From an uncultured Bacteroidia bacterium (GTDB taxonomy: Bacteria; Bacteroidota; Bacteroidia; Bacteroidales; UBA932), in the NCBI GenBank assembly GCA_902789395.1, contig CADANY010000017.1:1-64000 (forward strand): a stretch of DNA of 64,000 nt, written 5' to 3'. Made by a program: the position numbers and the translations under genes. Under the pieces are notes generated by a model. That model was not told the DNA's origin, ran no database searches, and was given only the letters and a program-made list of their open reading frames with translations. Below are positions 24,965 to 34,249 of the stretch, one piece after another; the first letter of the stretch is position 1; each line of letters begins with the position of its first letter.

Positions 24965-25872
24965 TGAAACGGGTATTCAGATTAATGCTTATCGCTGCGA
25001 CGGCTGTCGCAGCGATGGCTTTTGTCTCCGGTTGTAACGGGAAGCAGGAAGTGAAACCGAAAAAAGAAATCGGTCTGCAGCTTTATTCGATCCGCAGCGT
25101 ACTCAAGGACGCCAACGGAGATGCCGCCAAGCTCGGCGAGATCATGAAACAGCTCGCGGATATGGGGTATACTACGGTAGAATCCGCAAATTATAAGGAT
25201 GGAAAGATTTTCGGACTGACTCCTGAGGAGTATAAGAAAGTACTCGATGAAGCAGGCTTGAAAGCGATTTCCTGTCACGTGAGCCACTATTTAAGTGCAG
25301 AGGAAGTCGCGAGCGGTGACCTTACGGCTGCCCTTGAGTGGTGGAAACAGTGCATCGCTGACCATAAGGCCGCCGGTTGCAGCTACATCGTGACGCCCGG
25401 CATGCCCAAGACCCCGGACGAGCCTACCCTTGCCCTTTACTGCAAGTATTTCAATGAAGTGGGCAAACTCTGCAAGGCGGAGGGCCTGAAGTATGGCTAC
25501 CACAACCATTCGTATGAGTTCAAGCATAAGATCGGGGATGTCGTCATGTATGATTACCTGATCCAGCATACCGATCCGGAGTTGGTTTTCTTCCAGATGG
25601 ACGTCTATTGGGCTGTATACGGCAACGTCGCTCCCGTCAAGTACTTCCAGAAGTATCCGGGCCGTTTCAAGGCGCTGCATATCAAGGATTATCATGAACT
25701 CGGACAGAGCGGTATGGTCGGTTTCGACGCGATTTTCAACCACATTGCCGAAGCCGGTACCGAGTTTATCATCGTCGAACTGGAAGGTTCCGACAATCCG
25801 AGCATCATCGATGGCGTAAAGGAGAGTATCGATTATCTCCTGAACGCTTCTTTCGTGCCCGAGGCATATTGA
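24964..25872 (+). CDS. Sugar phosphate isomerase/epimerase-like (AP endonuclease 2 fold) lipoprotein
   Basis: This 302-residue protein has a lipoprotein signal ending at C24 (VSGC), followed by a xylose-isomerase-like TIM barrel. Barrel landmarks are IGLQLYSIR (strand 1), TVESANY, SCHVSHYL, YIVTPGMP, KYGYHNHSYEFK (metal-binding H and E region), FFQMDVYWAVYG, HIKDYHE and FIIVELEG. The metal-ligand set (E, D, H, E) appears intact. A lipid-anchored isomerase is unusual outside Bacteroidota and fits an extracytoplasmic pathway with the two genes upstream. It could act on a ketosugar produced by the oxidoreductase. A terminator follows its stop. Confidence 0.87.
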   Translation: MKRVFRLMLIAATAVAAMAFVSGCNGKQEVKPKKEIGLQLYSIRSVLKDANGDAAKLGEIMKQLADMGYTTVESANYKDGKIFGLTPEEYKKVLDEAGLKAISCHVSHYLSAEEVASGDLTAALEWWKQCIADHKAAGCSYIVTPGMPKTPDEPTLALYCKYFNEVGKLCKAEGLKYGYHNHSYEFKHKIGDVVMYDYLIQHTDPELVFFQMDVYWAVYGNVAPVKYFQKYPGRFKALHIKDYHELGQSGMVGFDAIFNHIAEAGTEFIIVELEGSDNPSIIDGVKESIDYLLNASFVPEAY

Positions 25873-25894
25873 TCCCTCCGGATCATCGGTCAGG

Positions 25895-25930
25895 GGAGGC
25901 GGCTCTTTCGGGTCGCCTCCTTTCTTTATT
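25895..25930 (+). terminator. Intrinsic terminator after the sugar module
   Basis: GGAGGCG (25895-25901) pairs with CGCCTCC (25914-25920) and is followed by the T-rich tract TTTCTTTATT. Confidence 0.8.
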
Positions 25931-25950
25931 GTTATTTGCGAAATAATCGT

Positions 25951-25958
25951 TATTTTTG
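25951..25958 (+). promoter_or_regulatory. -7 box for valS
   Basis: TATTTTTG, 27 nt upstream of the valS ATG. Confidence 0.6.
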
Positions 25959-25985
25959 TATGATAAATAGCAATTAAAGATAGAT

Positions 25986-28652
25986 ATGGAACTGTCCGCA
26001 AAGTACAATCCCGCTGAGGTTGAAGATAAGTGGTACTCTTATTGGCTGGAGCACAAGTTCTTCCATTCGGAACCGAATGAGAAAGAACCGTATACGATCG
26101 TTATTCCGCCGCCCAATGTCACCGGTATCCTGCACATGGGCCATGTGCTCAATAATACGCTCAATGATGTTTTGATCCGCAAAGCCCGCATGGACGGGAA
26201 GAATGCCTGCTGGGTCCCGGGAACCGACCATGCTTCGATTGCAACGGAGAACAAGGTTGTCGCCAAGCTGAAAGCAGAGGGGATCAACAAAGAGGACCTG
26301 ACCCGCGAAGAATTCCTTCAGCACGCCTGGAAGTGGAAGGAAGAGCATGGCGGGATCATCCTCAAGCAGCTCCGGAAGCTCGGCGCATCCTGCGACTGGG
26401 ACCGCACCCGGTTCACAATGGATCCGGATCTCTCCGAGGCCGTAATCAATACCTTTGTCCATTTTTATAAGAAGGGATGGATCTACAAGGGAGTCCGGAT
26501 GGTCAACTGGGATCCGGAGGCCTTGACTGCGGTAAGCGATGATGAGGTGATCCATAAAGATACCAAGAGCCATTTCTACCATCTGCGTTATTATATTTCA
26601 GACGGGAACGGGCATCCGACGGACCGTTTCCTTGTTATCGCGACAACCCGTCCTGAGACGATTATGGCGGATGCTGCAATCTGCGTGAATCCTGCCGATG
26701 AGCGCCATCACTGGCTCCGTGGCAAGAAAGTTCTGATTCCGTTGATCAACCGGGAGATCCCCGTCATTGAAGACAGCTATGTTGAAATGGATTTCGGAAC
26801 CGGATGTCTCAAGGTCACTCCTGCACATGACGTCCACGACTATGAAATCGGCCTTCGTCACAATCTGCCTGTTCTTGATATTATCGACGAGCATGGAAAG
26901 TTAAATGAAAAAGCTCAGATTCTTATCGGAGAAGACCGTTTTGTCGCCCGGAAGAAGATTGTCAAGATGCTGGAAGAGTCCGGCAATCTCGTCAAGACGG
27001 AAGAATATACATCGCCCGTCGGCTACTCCGAGCGGACCAATGCAGTCATCGAGCCGAGGCTATCAGCCCAGTGGTTCCTGAAGATGGACAAGATGGCCGA
27101 GCTTGCCTTGGAAACGGTTGAGAGCGGCAAGACCCGTCTGATTCCGGATAAGTATATTAATACTTACCGGCATTGGATGGAGAATGTGCGTGACTGGTGT
27201 ATTTCCCGTCAGCTCTGGTGGGGACAGCGGATTCCGGCCTGGTATCTTCCGGACGGAAGCGTAGTAGTCGAGCCGAATGCTGAAGCGGCCCTTAAGGCAG
27301 CTCAGGCTATTGATCCTTCAATCAAGCCGGAAGACCTTCGTCAGGATGAGGATGTTCTCGATACGTGGTTCAGTTCCTGGCTTTGGCCGATCTCTGTTTT
27401 CGATCCTGAATTGCCCGGCCATCCGGAACATACTCCCAACAAGGACCTTTCCTACTACTATCCGACCAATGATCTTGTCACAGGTCCGGATATCCTGTTC
27501 TTCTGGGTTGCCCGTATGATTATGGCCGGCAATGAATTCATGGGAAAAGAGCCGTTCCATAATGTCTACCTGACGGGTATCGTGAGGGACAAGATCGGAC
27601 GGAAGATGTCCAAGACGCTCGGCAATTCTCCGGATCCGCTCGACCTTATCGCAAAACATGGAGCTGATGCGGTCCGGATCGGGATGTTGCTCTGTTCTTC
27701 TGCAGGCAACGATATCTTCTACGATGAGAGCCAGATCGAGCAGGGGAGAAACTTCTGCAACAAGATTTGGAATTCCTATCGACTCATCAAAGGTTTTACT
27801 GTAGATGAGAATGCGCAACAGTCTGATGTATGCAAAGTTGCTGTCGAGTGGTTTGACGCTAAACTCAGCCAGACAATCGAGCTTGTCGAAGATCATTATT
27901 CTAAGTTCCGCATCTCCGATGCCTTGATGACGATCTACAAGCTCTTCTGGGATGATTACTGCTCCTGGTATCTCGAGGCGATTAAGCCTGCCTTTGTCGA
28001 CGGCAAGGCACTCCCGATGGACCGTGAGACGTATGATGCAACACTCCGCTACTTTGAGGCGCTTTTGAAACTGATCCACCCTGTGATGCCTTTCATCAGC
28101 GAGGAACTGTGGCAGAATATGGAAGACCGGAAAGATGGCGATACGATTATGTATGCGGCTTCGCCGAAAGCCCGTCCTTTCGACCCTGCCGTCATCACCG
28201 CTTTCGAGATGGCAGAAGAGGCTGTCAACGGAATCCGCGGAATCCGGAACCAGAAGAATCTCTCGCCGCGTGAGCCCCTCGCCCTTAAGGTCAAGGGAGA
28301 TTTCCCGGCGAAAGCGATTCCTGTCATCGAGCGGCTGGCCAATACGTCATCAGTTGAAATCGTCTCCGGATTCTCTGAATCAAACGGCGTCAGTTTCCTT
28401 GTTCGGACGTTTGAGATGTTCGTTCCCCTGACCGGACTGATCAATGTAGAAGAAGAGATCGCCAAGCTGGAAAAGGAGCTCGAATATCAGAAGAAATTCC
28501 TCGCCGGAGTCCGTGCCAAGCTCTCAAATGAGCGCTTTACGGCCCATGCCCCGGAGGCTGTCGTCGCCAATGAGCGTAAAAAAGAGGCCGATAGCCTTTC
28601 CAAGATAGAAAGCTTCGAGTCTCAGATTAAAGCATTGAAAAATAGCAAATAA
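25986..28652 (+). CDS. valS: Valine--tRNA ligase
   Basis: ValS charges tRNA-Val. It is a class I synthetase of 888 residues. The HIGH motif appears as HMGH (50-53) in PPPNVTGILHMGH. The editing CP1 domain follows (TTRPETIMADAA and GTGCLKVTPAHD). KMSKT in DKIGRKMSKTLGNSPDP is the KMSKS loop. An anticodon-binding helical domain and a C-terminal coiled-coil arm (about 825-888, VEEEIAKLEKELEYQKKFL) complete the protein, as in bacterial ValRS. It has its own promoter. A thioesterase gene follows 33 bases later. Confidence 0.98.
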   Translation: MELSAKYNPAEVEDKWYSYWLEHKFFHSEPNEKEPYTIVIPPPNVTGILHMGHVLNNTLNDVLIRKARMDGKNACWVPGTDHASIATENKVVAKLKAEGINKEDLTREEFLQHAWKWKEEHGGIILKQLRKLGASCDWDRTRFTMDPDLSEAVINTFVHFYKKGWIYKGVRMVNWDPEALTAVSDDEVIHKDTKSHFYHLRYYISDGNGHPTDRFLVIATTRPETIMADAAICVNPADERHHWLRGKKVLIPLINREIPVIEDSYVEMDFGTGCLKVTPAHDVHDYEIGLRHNLPVLDIIDEHGKLNEKAQILIGEDRFVARKKIVKMLEESGNLVKTEEYTSPVGYSERTNAVIEPRLSAQWFLKMDKMAELALETVESGKTRLIPDKYINTYRHWMENVRDWCISRQLWWGQRIPAWYLPDGSVVVEPNAEAALKAAQAIDPSIKPEDLRQDEDVLDTWFSSWLWPISVFDPELPGHPEHTPNKDLSYYYPTNDLVTGPDILFFWVARMIMAGNEFMGKEPFHNVYLTGIVRDKIGRKMSKTLGNSPDPLDLIAKHGADAVRIGMLLCSSAGNDIFYDESQIEQGRNFCNKIWNSYRLIKGFTVDENAQQSDVCKVAVEWFDAKLSQTIELVEDHYSKFRISDALMTIYKLFWDDYCSWYLEAIKPAFVDGKALPMDRETYDATLRYFEALLKLIHPVMPFISEELWQNMEDRKDGDTIMYAASPKARPFDPAVITAFEMAEEAVNGIRGIRNQKNLSPREPLALKVKGDFPAKAIPVIERLANTSSVEIVSGFSESNGVSFLVRTFEMFVPLTGLINVEEEIAKLEKELEYQKKFLAGVRAKLSNERFTAHAPEAVVANERKKEADSLSKIESFESQIKALKNSK

Positions 28653-28685
28653 AACAAGATTGTTAAGTGTTATAACATTTTTGTT

Positions 28686-29102
28686 ATGATGTATTTTGAG
28701 ACCAGTTTTCCCGTTCGGTATTATGAAACCGACCAAATGGGAGTCGTCCATCACTCCAATTACATCCGTTATTTTGAAACGGCACGTAATATGATGATGG
28801 CGGATGGGGGATTCCCGATTGAAGTCTGCGAAGGGGAGGCTGGCGTGATGATTCCGATCGTTTCGGTAGAGTGCCACTTCAAGCATCCGGCCCGGATGGG
28901 GGATGTATTGACAGTCTCGGCCGCCATCGACAGTGTACCGATGGCGAAGCTGACGATCCGGCAGCAAGTCTGCAACCAGCGGGGCGAGATCTGTGCGGAA
29001 GGCTCTGTTCTTCTCGGATTCATCGATTCGAAGACGTTCCGTCCTGTCCGGTGCCCTGAAAGACTGGCGAAATTGATTGAAAATAGATTAAATGACCGTT
29101 AA
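28686..29102 (+). CDS. Acyl-CoA thioesterase, YbgC/4-hydroxybenzoyl-CoA thioesterase type
   Basis: This 138-residue single hot-dog-fold protein resembles the YbgC/FadM thioesterases. The catalytic signature is [22 protein letters not shown], where the D in ETDQMG is the active-site residue and the H-H-x-N-Y follows. The central helix and strands ([17 protein letters not shown]) match the family. In proteobacteria YbgC is linked to the Tol-Pal envelope system; here it is followed by tatA, with an 11-base overlap. An alternative ATG lies one codon downstream. The physiological acyl-CoA is unknown. Confidence 0.9.
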   Translation: MMYFETSFPVRYYETDQMGVVHHSNYIRYFETARNMMMADGGFPIEVCEGEAGVMIPIVSVECHFKHPARMGDVLTVSAAIDSVPMAKLTIRQQVCNQRGEICAEGSVLLGFIDSKTFRPVRCPERLAKLIENRLNDR

Positions 29103-29316
29103 TTTAATACTTACTGTTATGATGCTGATTTATCCTCTCGCATTCGGTACATGGGAAATTGTAGCGATTGTACTTGTTGTCCTTCTTCTTTTCGGCGGTA
29201 AGAAAATTCCTGAGCTCATGAATGGCCTCGGAAAGGGTGTCAAGAGTTTCAAGAAAGGCATGAAAGAGGTTGAAGAAGAAATCAACGACCTCGACAAAGA
29301 CGAAGAAAAGAAATAG
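29092..29316 (+). CDS. tatA: Sec-independent protein translocase subunit TatA/E
   Basis: TatA polymerises to form the Tat translocation pore in the inner membrane. The protein has one transmembrane helix (about 18-36, [17 protein letters not shown]), then the FGGKKIPEL hinge and an amphipathic helix ([18 protein letters not shown]). A very acidic tail ends it ([14 protein letters not shown]). The length of 74 residues is normal. An alternative start at 29119 would shorten the N-terminus by nine residues and looks equally good. It is followed by tatC 11 bases later. This system would export the twin-arginine oxidoreductase encoded at 22553. Confidence 0.93.
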   Translation: MTVNLILTVMMLIYPLAFGTWEIVAIVLVVLLLFGGKKIPELMNGLGKGVKSFKKGMKEVEEEINDLDKDEEKK

Positions 29317-29327
29317 CCTGCTGAATC

Positions 29328-30104
29328 GTGGCTGCGGGAAGTAAAGAGATGTCCTTCTGGGACCACCTTGAAGAGTTGAGAGGAACCTTGTTCCGCTCGA
29401 TTCTGGCCGTTTGTCTCCTTTCGGTCATCTTCCTGTCGATCAAAGGCCCCCTTTTCAAGGCGGTCCTCTGGCCGGCGACACCGGATTTTATCCTGTATCG
29501 CTGGCTTGGGCTCGATTTCAATATGAGCCTGATCAATATAGACATTTCCGCGCAGTTCTTCGTCCATCTGAAGATGTCCCTTCTCTGCGGAGTCGTCATT
29601 GCTTTCCCCTATATTATCTATGAGGTCTGGAGGTTTATCGCTCCGGCTCTCTATGACAATGAGAAAGTGGCGGTCGGCAGGGCATTCAAGATGTCTTCTT
29701 TCCTCTTTTATCTCGGCGTTGCCGTAGGGTATTTCGTCGTGCTCCCGGTCTGTCTGATGTTTTTCATGAATTATACTGTCAGCGACTCTGTCGAGAACAC
29801 GATCTCCCTGCAGTCCTATATCTCGATGTTTGTCTCGATGGTATTCCTGATCGGCCTCATTTTCGAGTTCCCGACCGTGATTATGATTCTCTCAAATCTC
29901 GGAATTATCCATCGGGAGGACCTTAAAAAGTACCGCAGGCACGCGATCATCGTAGTTTTGGTTTTGGCGGCATTGATTACCCCGAGCGATCCTTTCTCGA
30001 TGTTTGTCCTTGCGATTCCGCTCTATGGACTATATGAGTTCAGTATTCTGATTTGTAAACCAGCCGATCCCGAGGAGGAAGAATCCCATGATCTCACTGA
30101 ATAA
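29328..30104 (+). CDS. tatC: Sec-independent protein translocase TatC
   Basis: TatC binds twin-arginine signal peptides. The N-terminal signature MSFWDHLEELRGTLFRS and the first periplasmic-loop region YEVWRFIAPALYDNEK are family hallmarks. Six hydrophobic segments can be traced over 258 residues, with the ALITPSDPFSMFVLAIPL segment between helices 5 and 6. The start is a GTG at 29328; an ATG at 29349 (MSFWDHL) is an equally credible start and would remove seven residues. The 3' end overlaps the ABC-F start by 17 bases. A tatB gene is absent here, typical of Bacteroidota. Confidence 0.95.
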   Translation: MAAGSKEMSFWDHLEELRGTLFRSILAVCLLSVIFLSIKGPLFKAVLWPATPDFILYRWLGLDFNMSLINIDISAQFFVHLKMSLLCGVVIAFPYIIYEVWRFIAPALYDNEKVAVGRAFKMSSFLFYLGVAVGYFVVLPVCLMFFMNYTVSDSVENTISLQSYISMFVSMVFLIGLIFEFPTVIMILSNLGIIHREDLKKYRRHAIIVVLVLAALITPSDPFSMFVLAIPLYGLYEFSILICKPADPEEEESHDLTE

Positions 30105-32010
30105 TATCAGCGTAGCCTTCGGTGGTTTTACCCTTCTGGACAATATCAGCCTGCATATCAGCGACAATGACAAAATCGGGCTGGTCGGAAAGAACGGAGC
30201 GGGGAAGTCTACGCTGATGAAACTGATTACCGGAGAGCAAAGTCCGACCTCAGGGTCCATCGATCGACCCGCCGGTATTCGGATCGGTTATCTGCCGCAA
30301 ATCATGGAACATCACCGGGGGAGATCCGTCATGGAAGAGACCATGACCGTTTTCGATCACCTCCGTGAACTCGATGAGGAGACCCGCCGGATCAGTACAG
30401 AACTTTCGGAACGTACTGATTATGAGTCTAAAGAATATGAATCGCTGATCAACCGCCTGAATGAGATCAATGACCGTCTGGCGCTTGAGAGCGGTGTGTC
30501 TCCACGGGCCCAGGCGGAACGCACGCTGACGGGCCTGGGATTCATGCCGGATGAGTGGGACCGTAAAACCGAAACGTTCAGCCAGGGCTGGAACATGCGG
30601 ATCGAACTGGCGAAGATCCTTCTCTCCAAACCGGAGGTCCTGCTGCTTGATGAGCCGACCAATCATCTTGATATTGAATCGATTGAGTGGTTCGAAGATT
30701 ATCTGAAAGCCTTCCGTGGGTCCATTCTTCTGGTCTCCCATGACAGGCGCTTCCTGGACAATGTAACAACGCGCACTGCGGAGATCATGGTAGGACATAT
30801 CCATGATTACAAAGTTCCGTATAGCCAGTATGTCATCCTGCGCGAAGAGCGGATTGCCCAGCAGACGGCTGCTTATGAGAATCAGCAGCGGATGATTGAA
30901 AAAACGGAAGATTTTATCAATCGGTTCCGTTATAAGCCGACGAAATCCAACCAGGTCCAGTCCAGGATCAAAGCATTGGAAAAACTGGAGCGGATCGAGA
31001 TTGACGAAGTGGATGATTCCGGATTCAACCTCCGTTTCCCTCCCGCCTCACGTTGTGGTGATGTTGTCTATAAGGGACATGACCTCACGGTCGGTTATCC
31101 CGGTAAGGTTGTTTTCAAGGATGCAGAGATCGAGATCAGGCGTGGGGAAAAAGTAGCCCTGATCGGACGGAACGGAGAGGGAAAGACAACGTTGATGCGC
31201 GTCATTACCGGCGAATTGGACCCCCTGTCCGGCGAATCTAAGGTCGGGCACAATGTCAATATTGGCTATTATGCTCAGAATCAAGAGGATATCCTTGACA
31301 AAAATGAGACGGTCTTCAGTACGCTTGACCGTATTGCCGTCGGAGAGATCCGGACGAAACTGAGGAATCTGCTCGGGGCTTTCCTCTTCAAGGGAGAGGA
31401 TATAGACAAGAAGGTTTCGGTCCTGAGCGGAGGAGAGCGGGCGCGGCTCGGCATGGCGCGCCTCATGTTGGAGTCCCATAATGTCCTGGCGCTGGACGAA
31501 CCGACGAACCATATGGACATCCGGTCGAAGGATATCCTGAAAAAGGCCCTGCAAAGCTTTGACGGCACACTTATTGTCGTATCCCATGACCGTGACTTCC
31601 TGGACGGACTGGTCGACAAGATGTATGAATTCCGAGGCGGTAAGGTAAAAGAGCATCTGGGGAGTGTGTCCGAATTCCTGAATAAACGGAAGATAGATTC
31701 CCTTCAGGAACTGGAACGGAAAGAAGAAAAGGTTGTCAAGCCGGCTGCCCAGGAGTCAAAACCATCTCCTTCTTTCGAGCAGACGAAGGCCCAGACAAAG
31801 GAACTGCGGAAGATCCGCAGCCGGATCAAGTACCTGGAAGATCAGATCGGACTTCTGGAGACCCGCCAGGGAGAGATAGAGAAGATTCTCTCGAATCCGG
31901 GGGAGACGGATGATATTATGGAACTGACGCGTGAGTATTTAGAGAATAAAAGGAGTTCCGATGCCATGACAGATGAATGGGGGACCCTTTCAGAACAATT
32001 TGAATCATAA
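30088..32010 (+). CDS. ABC-F family ATPase
   Basis: This 640-residue soluble protein has two ATP-binding cassettes and no membrane domain, the ABC-F layout. Walker A motifs are GLVGKNGAGKST (about 32-42) and IGRNGEGKTT. Signature motifs are FSQGWNMR and LSGGERARLG, with Walker B segments LLLDEPTNHLD and LALDEPTNHMD. An interdomain linker (about 230-320, helical and charged) and a C-terminal coiled coil (KELRKIRSRIKYLEDQIGLLE) are present, the latter as in Uup-type proteins. ABC-F proteins act on the ribosome E site or in DNA/translation quality control. It overlaps tatC by 17 bases. Confidence 0.93.
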   Translation: MISLNNISVAFGGFTLLDNISLHISDNDKIGLVGKNGAGKSTLMKLITGEQSPTSGSIDRPAGIRIGYLPQIMEHHRGRSVMEETMTVFDHLRELDEETRRISTELSERTDYESKEYESLINRLNEINDRLALESGVSPRAQAERTLTGLGFMPDEWDRKTETFSQGWNMRIELAKILLSKPEVLLLDEPTNHLDIESIEWFEDYLKAFRGSILLVSHDRRFLDNVTTRTAEIMVGHIHDYKVPYSQYVILREERIAQQTAAYENQQRMIEKTEDFINRFRYKPTKSNQVQSRIKALEKLERIEIDEVDDSGFNLRFPPASRCGDVVYKGHDLTVGYPGKVVFKDAEIEIRRGEKVALIGRNGEGKTTLMRVITGELDPLSGESKVGHNVNIGYYAQNQEDILDKNETVFSTLDRIAVGEIRTKLRNLLGAFLFKGEDIDKKVSVLSGGERARLGMARLMLESHNVLALDEPTNHMDIRSKDILKKALQSFDGTLIVVSHDRDFLDGLVDKMYEFRGGKVKEHLGSVSEFLNKRKIDSLQELERKEEKVVKPAAQESKPSPSFEQTKAQTKELRKIRSRIKYLEDQIGLLETRQGEIEKILSNPGETDDIMELTREYLENKRSSDAMTDEWGTLSEQFES

Positions 32011-32023
32011 AGATTTTTTTGAT

Positions 32024-33001
32024 ATGAAAACGTTGATTAATCGCATGTTCGGGGTTGTTATCTCGATAATCGCTTTCGGTTTAGCCGCTCAAGGCGTTTC
32101 CGCCCAGACCAAGGAAGACATCCATGAACTTTCTTCCTTCAATTCGATTGATATTCAGGACGATTTCGAAGTTACCGTGACAAAGGGCAATTATAGCGTC
32201 AAAGTGACTGTCGATGCCCTGCTTTCCGACTATGTGAAGTCTTATGTAAAGGGACATACGCTCTATCTTTTCCTGGATGAGAAGGCTGTCCCCAAAGATG
32301 TCAAGAAACTCTACAAGGGCAGAAACGGCATGACCCCGATTATGCGGGCAACCGTCTATACCCCTGATCTTGAATCCGTCGTCATGTCTGACCAGGCTGC
32401 CCTGACGGTTCCCGATGAGTATCCGTCCGGCAGTTTCATGCTCAGCATGACAGACAAGTCGGTCGTCCGCGCCCTGAGTGTCAACTGCACGACGGCGAAT
32501 GTCTCGATGAAAAAGAACTCGCAGGCGAATCTTACCCTAACGGCAGTCACGGATATTGTCGTCTCTACTGAAAATAGCGCAAAACTCCAGCTATCAGGCA
32601 GTTGCAAAGACTTGAGCCTGTCGGCTTCCGGATCTTCCGAGCAGAATGTCACGAGTGACGCCGGTACCCTGACGGTCAATACGGACGGTTCTTCCTCTTC
32701 GGTCATTTCTTCCAATTCGGGAAGGGTATATGTCTCATGTGCAGGAAGCTCCAAGCTCCAACTCAATGGCACGGCCTCTACTCTGACAGCGAAGGGGGCA
32801 CGTTCATGCAACATCGATGCACTGAATATGCCTGTAGAAGAGGCTGAAGTGACTATGAATTCAGGCAGTATCACCCTGACTCCGTCAAAACTCTTGACGG
32901 TTGATCTTTCCAGCGGTAGTTCTGTTTATTACAACGGCTCCCCGGAATTCAAGATTTCCCAGATTCTTAAATCAACACTGGCTCCCTACGGTACGAAGTA
33001 G
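32024..33001 (+). CDS. DUF2807 (GIN-type) exported protein
   Basis: This 325-residue exported protein belongs to the head-GIN/DUF2807 family of right-handed beta-helix-like proteins common in Bacteroidota. A signal peptide ends near residue 28 (GVSAQ). The mature part begins with the family's FNSIDIQDDFEVTVTKGNYSVKVTVD strands. A long run of Ser/Thr-rich short repeats follows (LTLTAVTD, SASGSSEQNVTSD, NTDGSSSSVISSNSG) that would stack as solenoid rungs. The ATG at 32024 is preferred over the longer open frame because it begins the signal peptide. The last 30 bases overlap the 3' end of cinA on the other strand. Function unknown. Confidence 0.85.
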   Translation: MKTLINRMFGVVISIIAFGLAAQGVSAQTKEDIHELSSFNSIDIQDDFEVTVTKGNYSVKVTVDALLSDYVKSYVKGHTLYLFLDEKAVPKDVKKLYKGRNGMTPIMRATVYTPDLESVVMSDQAALTVPDEYPSGSFMLSMTDKSVVRALSVNCTTANVSMKKNSQANLTLTAVTDIVVSTENSAKLQLSGSCKDLSLSASGSSEQNVTSDAGTLTVNTDGSSSSVISSNSGRVYVSCAGSSKLQLNGTASTLTAKGARSCNIDALNMPVEEAEVTMNSGSITLTPSKLLTVDLSSGSSVYYNGSPEFKISQILKSTLAPYGTK

Positions 33002-34249
33002 GGTTCGCCTGAGAAGATCGAGCGATGCGGCCGTAAAACGCTCAATGTTGCGTTTGCGGTCGTTGTGATAAATCTTTTTCTCGGTGACCGTCCCATCCGG
33101 ACCCGCTACACCGATCCATACTGTACCAACCGGATTCACTCCGTCCCCTGAAGGACCGGCGAGTCCGGTTGTTGCTACGGCATAGTCGCTTCCGGTAAGG
33201 CGCCGGACTCCTTCGGCCATGGCCGCTGCCACCTCGCCGCTTACGACCCCATAACGGCATATCGTCTCCTCCGGGACTTCGAGCACTTTCTCCTTGACGG
33301 AAATGGCATAAGAGGTTACCGAACCGAGGAAATAATCGCTGGATCCGGGAACGGAGGTGATCATATGGGCGATATTGCCGCCCGTGCATGATTCAGCGGC
33401 ACTGAGGGTCTTTCCTGACGATTTCAGAAGTACCCCGACGGTATGTTCAAGCGTGTCATCTTCAAGCGAGTAGATCAATTCGCCGAGCATGGGCCGCAGT
33501 TTGTCGATCTCCGCTTCGATTCTTCGGAGGTTGGACTCCCTGTCGCCGCCATAAACAGAAAGACGCAGACGAACGCCGGTCAGCATGTTGGGAAGATAGG
33601 CAAGATGCATGTCTTCGGGTAGGGCATCTTCCCAGGAGGAAATCCGTTCGGACAGGGCTGATTCGGCAAGTCCGAAAACCATGATGCTCCTGTGGGTGAT
33701 GCCGCTGAGCGGATTGTGCCGGAGAATATCGTCCATAACATCCGGCAGGGCTCCCATCGCTTCATGGGGTACCCCCGGCAGGGAATAGAGGGTAGCGGGA
33801 TGACCGAAGGTTGATTCAGGGAATCGGAATACCATAATGGGAGCCGTTCCGAGTCGGTTCAGAATGACTTCGCAATTTTCGGGGACATCCGCCTGTGCCC
33901 GGTTGATATCAAGTACGTCGAGTCCTCTGCCATGCAGGAATTCCGTAATGATCCTGGCCTGGTCTTCATTCCGTACATATCGTTTGCTGCCGGATAGCTC
34001 AGCAAGAGCTGCTTTCGTAATATCGTCTTTCGTCGGCCCCAGTCCGCCCGTCGAAATAACGATTTCGTGATGGGTCAGTTCTTCCCTGAGGGACCGGACG
34101 ATTTCATCATGGGCATCACCGATAGAGAGCATTCGGGTAACCTGAATGCCGAGTTCTCCAAGTTTGGATGCGATGCCGGAAGAGTTGGTGTCGATAATTT
34201 GGCCGATCAGAATCTCGTCTCCGATCGTGCAAATAGAAGCTTGTATCAT
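32972..34249 (-). CDS. cinA: CinA: nicotinamide-nucleotide amidase/competence-damage protein
   Basis: This 425-residue two-domain protein is CinA. The N-terminal MoCF-like domain (about 1-170; ICTIGDEILIGQIIDTNSS, STGGLGPTKDD) has ADP-ribose pyrophosphatase activity in characterised homologues. The C-terminal amidase domain (about 260-425; TLSAAESCTGGNIAHMIT, TTGLAGPSGDG) deamidates nicotinamide mononucleotide for NAD recycling. The catalytic Ser lies in the AESCTGG motif. The start ATG overlaps the stop of the PyrD-like gene as ATGA. The 3' end overlaps the DUF2807 gene by 30 bases on the opposite strand. Confidence 0.93.
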   Translation of the reverse strand: MIQASICTIGDEILIGQIIDTNSSGIASKLGELGIQVTRMLSIGDAHDEIVRSLREELTHHEIVISTGGLGPTKDDITKAALAELSGSKRYVRNEDQARIITEFLHGRGLDVLDINRAQADVPENCEVILNRLGTAPIMVFRFPESTFGHPATLYSLPGVPHEAMGALPDVMDDILRHNPLSGITHRSIMVFGLAESALSERISSWEDALPEDMHLAYLPNMLTGVRLRLSVYGGDRESNLRRIEAEIDKLRPMLGELIYSLEDDTLEHTVGVLLKSSGKTLSAAESCTGGNIAHMITSVPGSSDYFLGSVTSYAISVKEKVLEVPEETICRYGVVSGEVAAAMAEGVRRLTGSDYAVATTGLAGPSGDGVNPVGTVWIGVAGPDGTVTEKKIYHNDRKRNIERFTAASLDLLRRTLLRTVGSQC

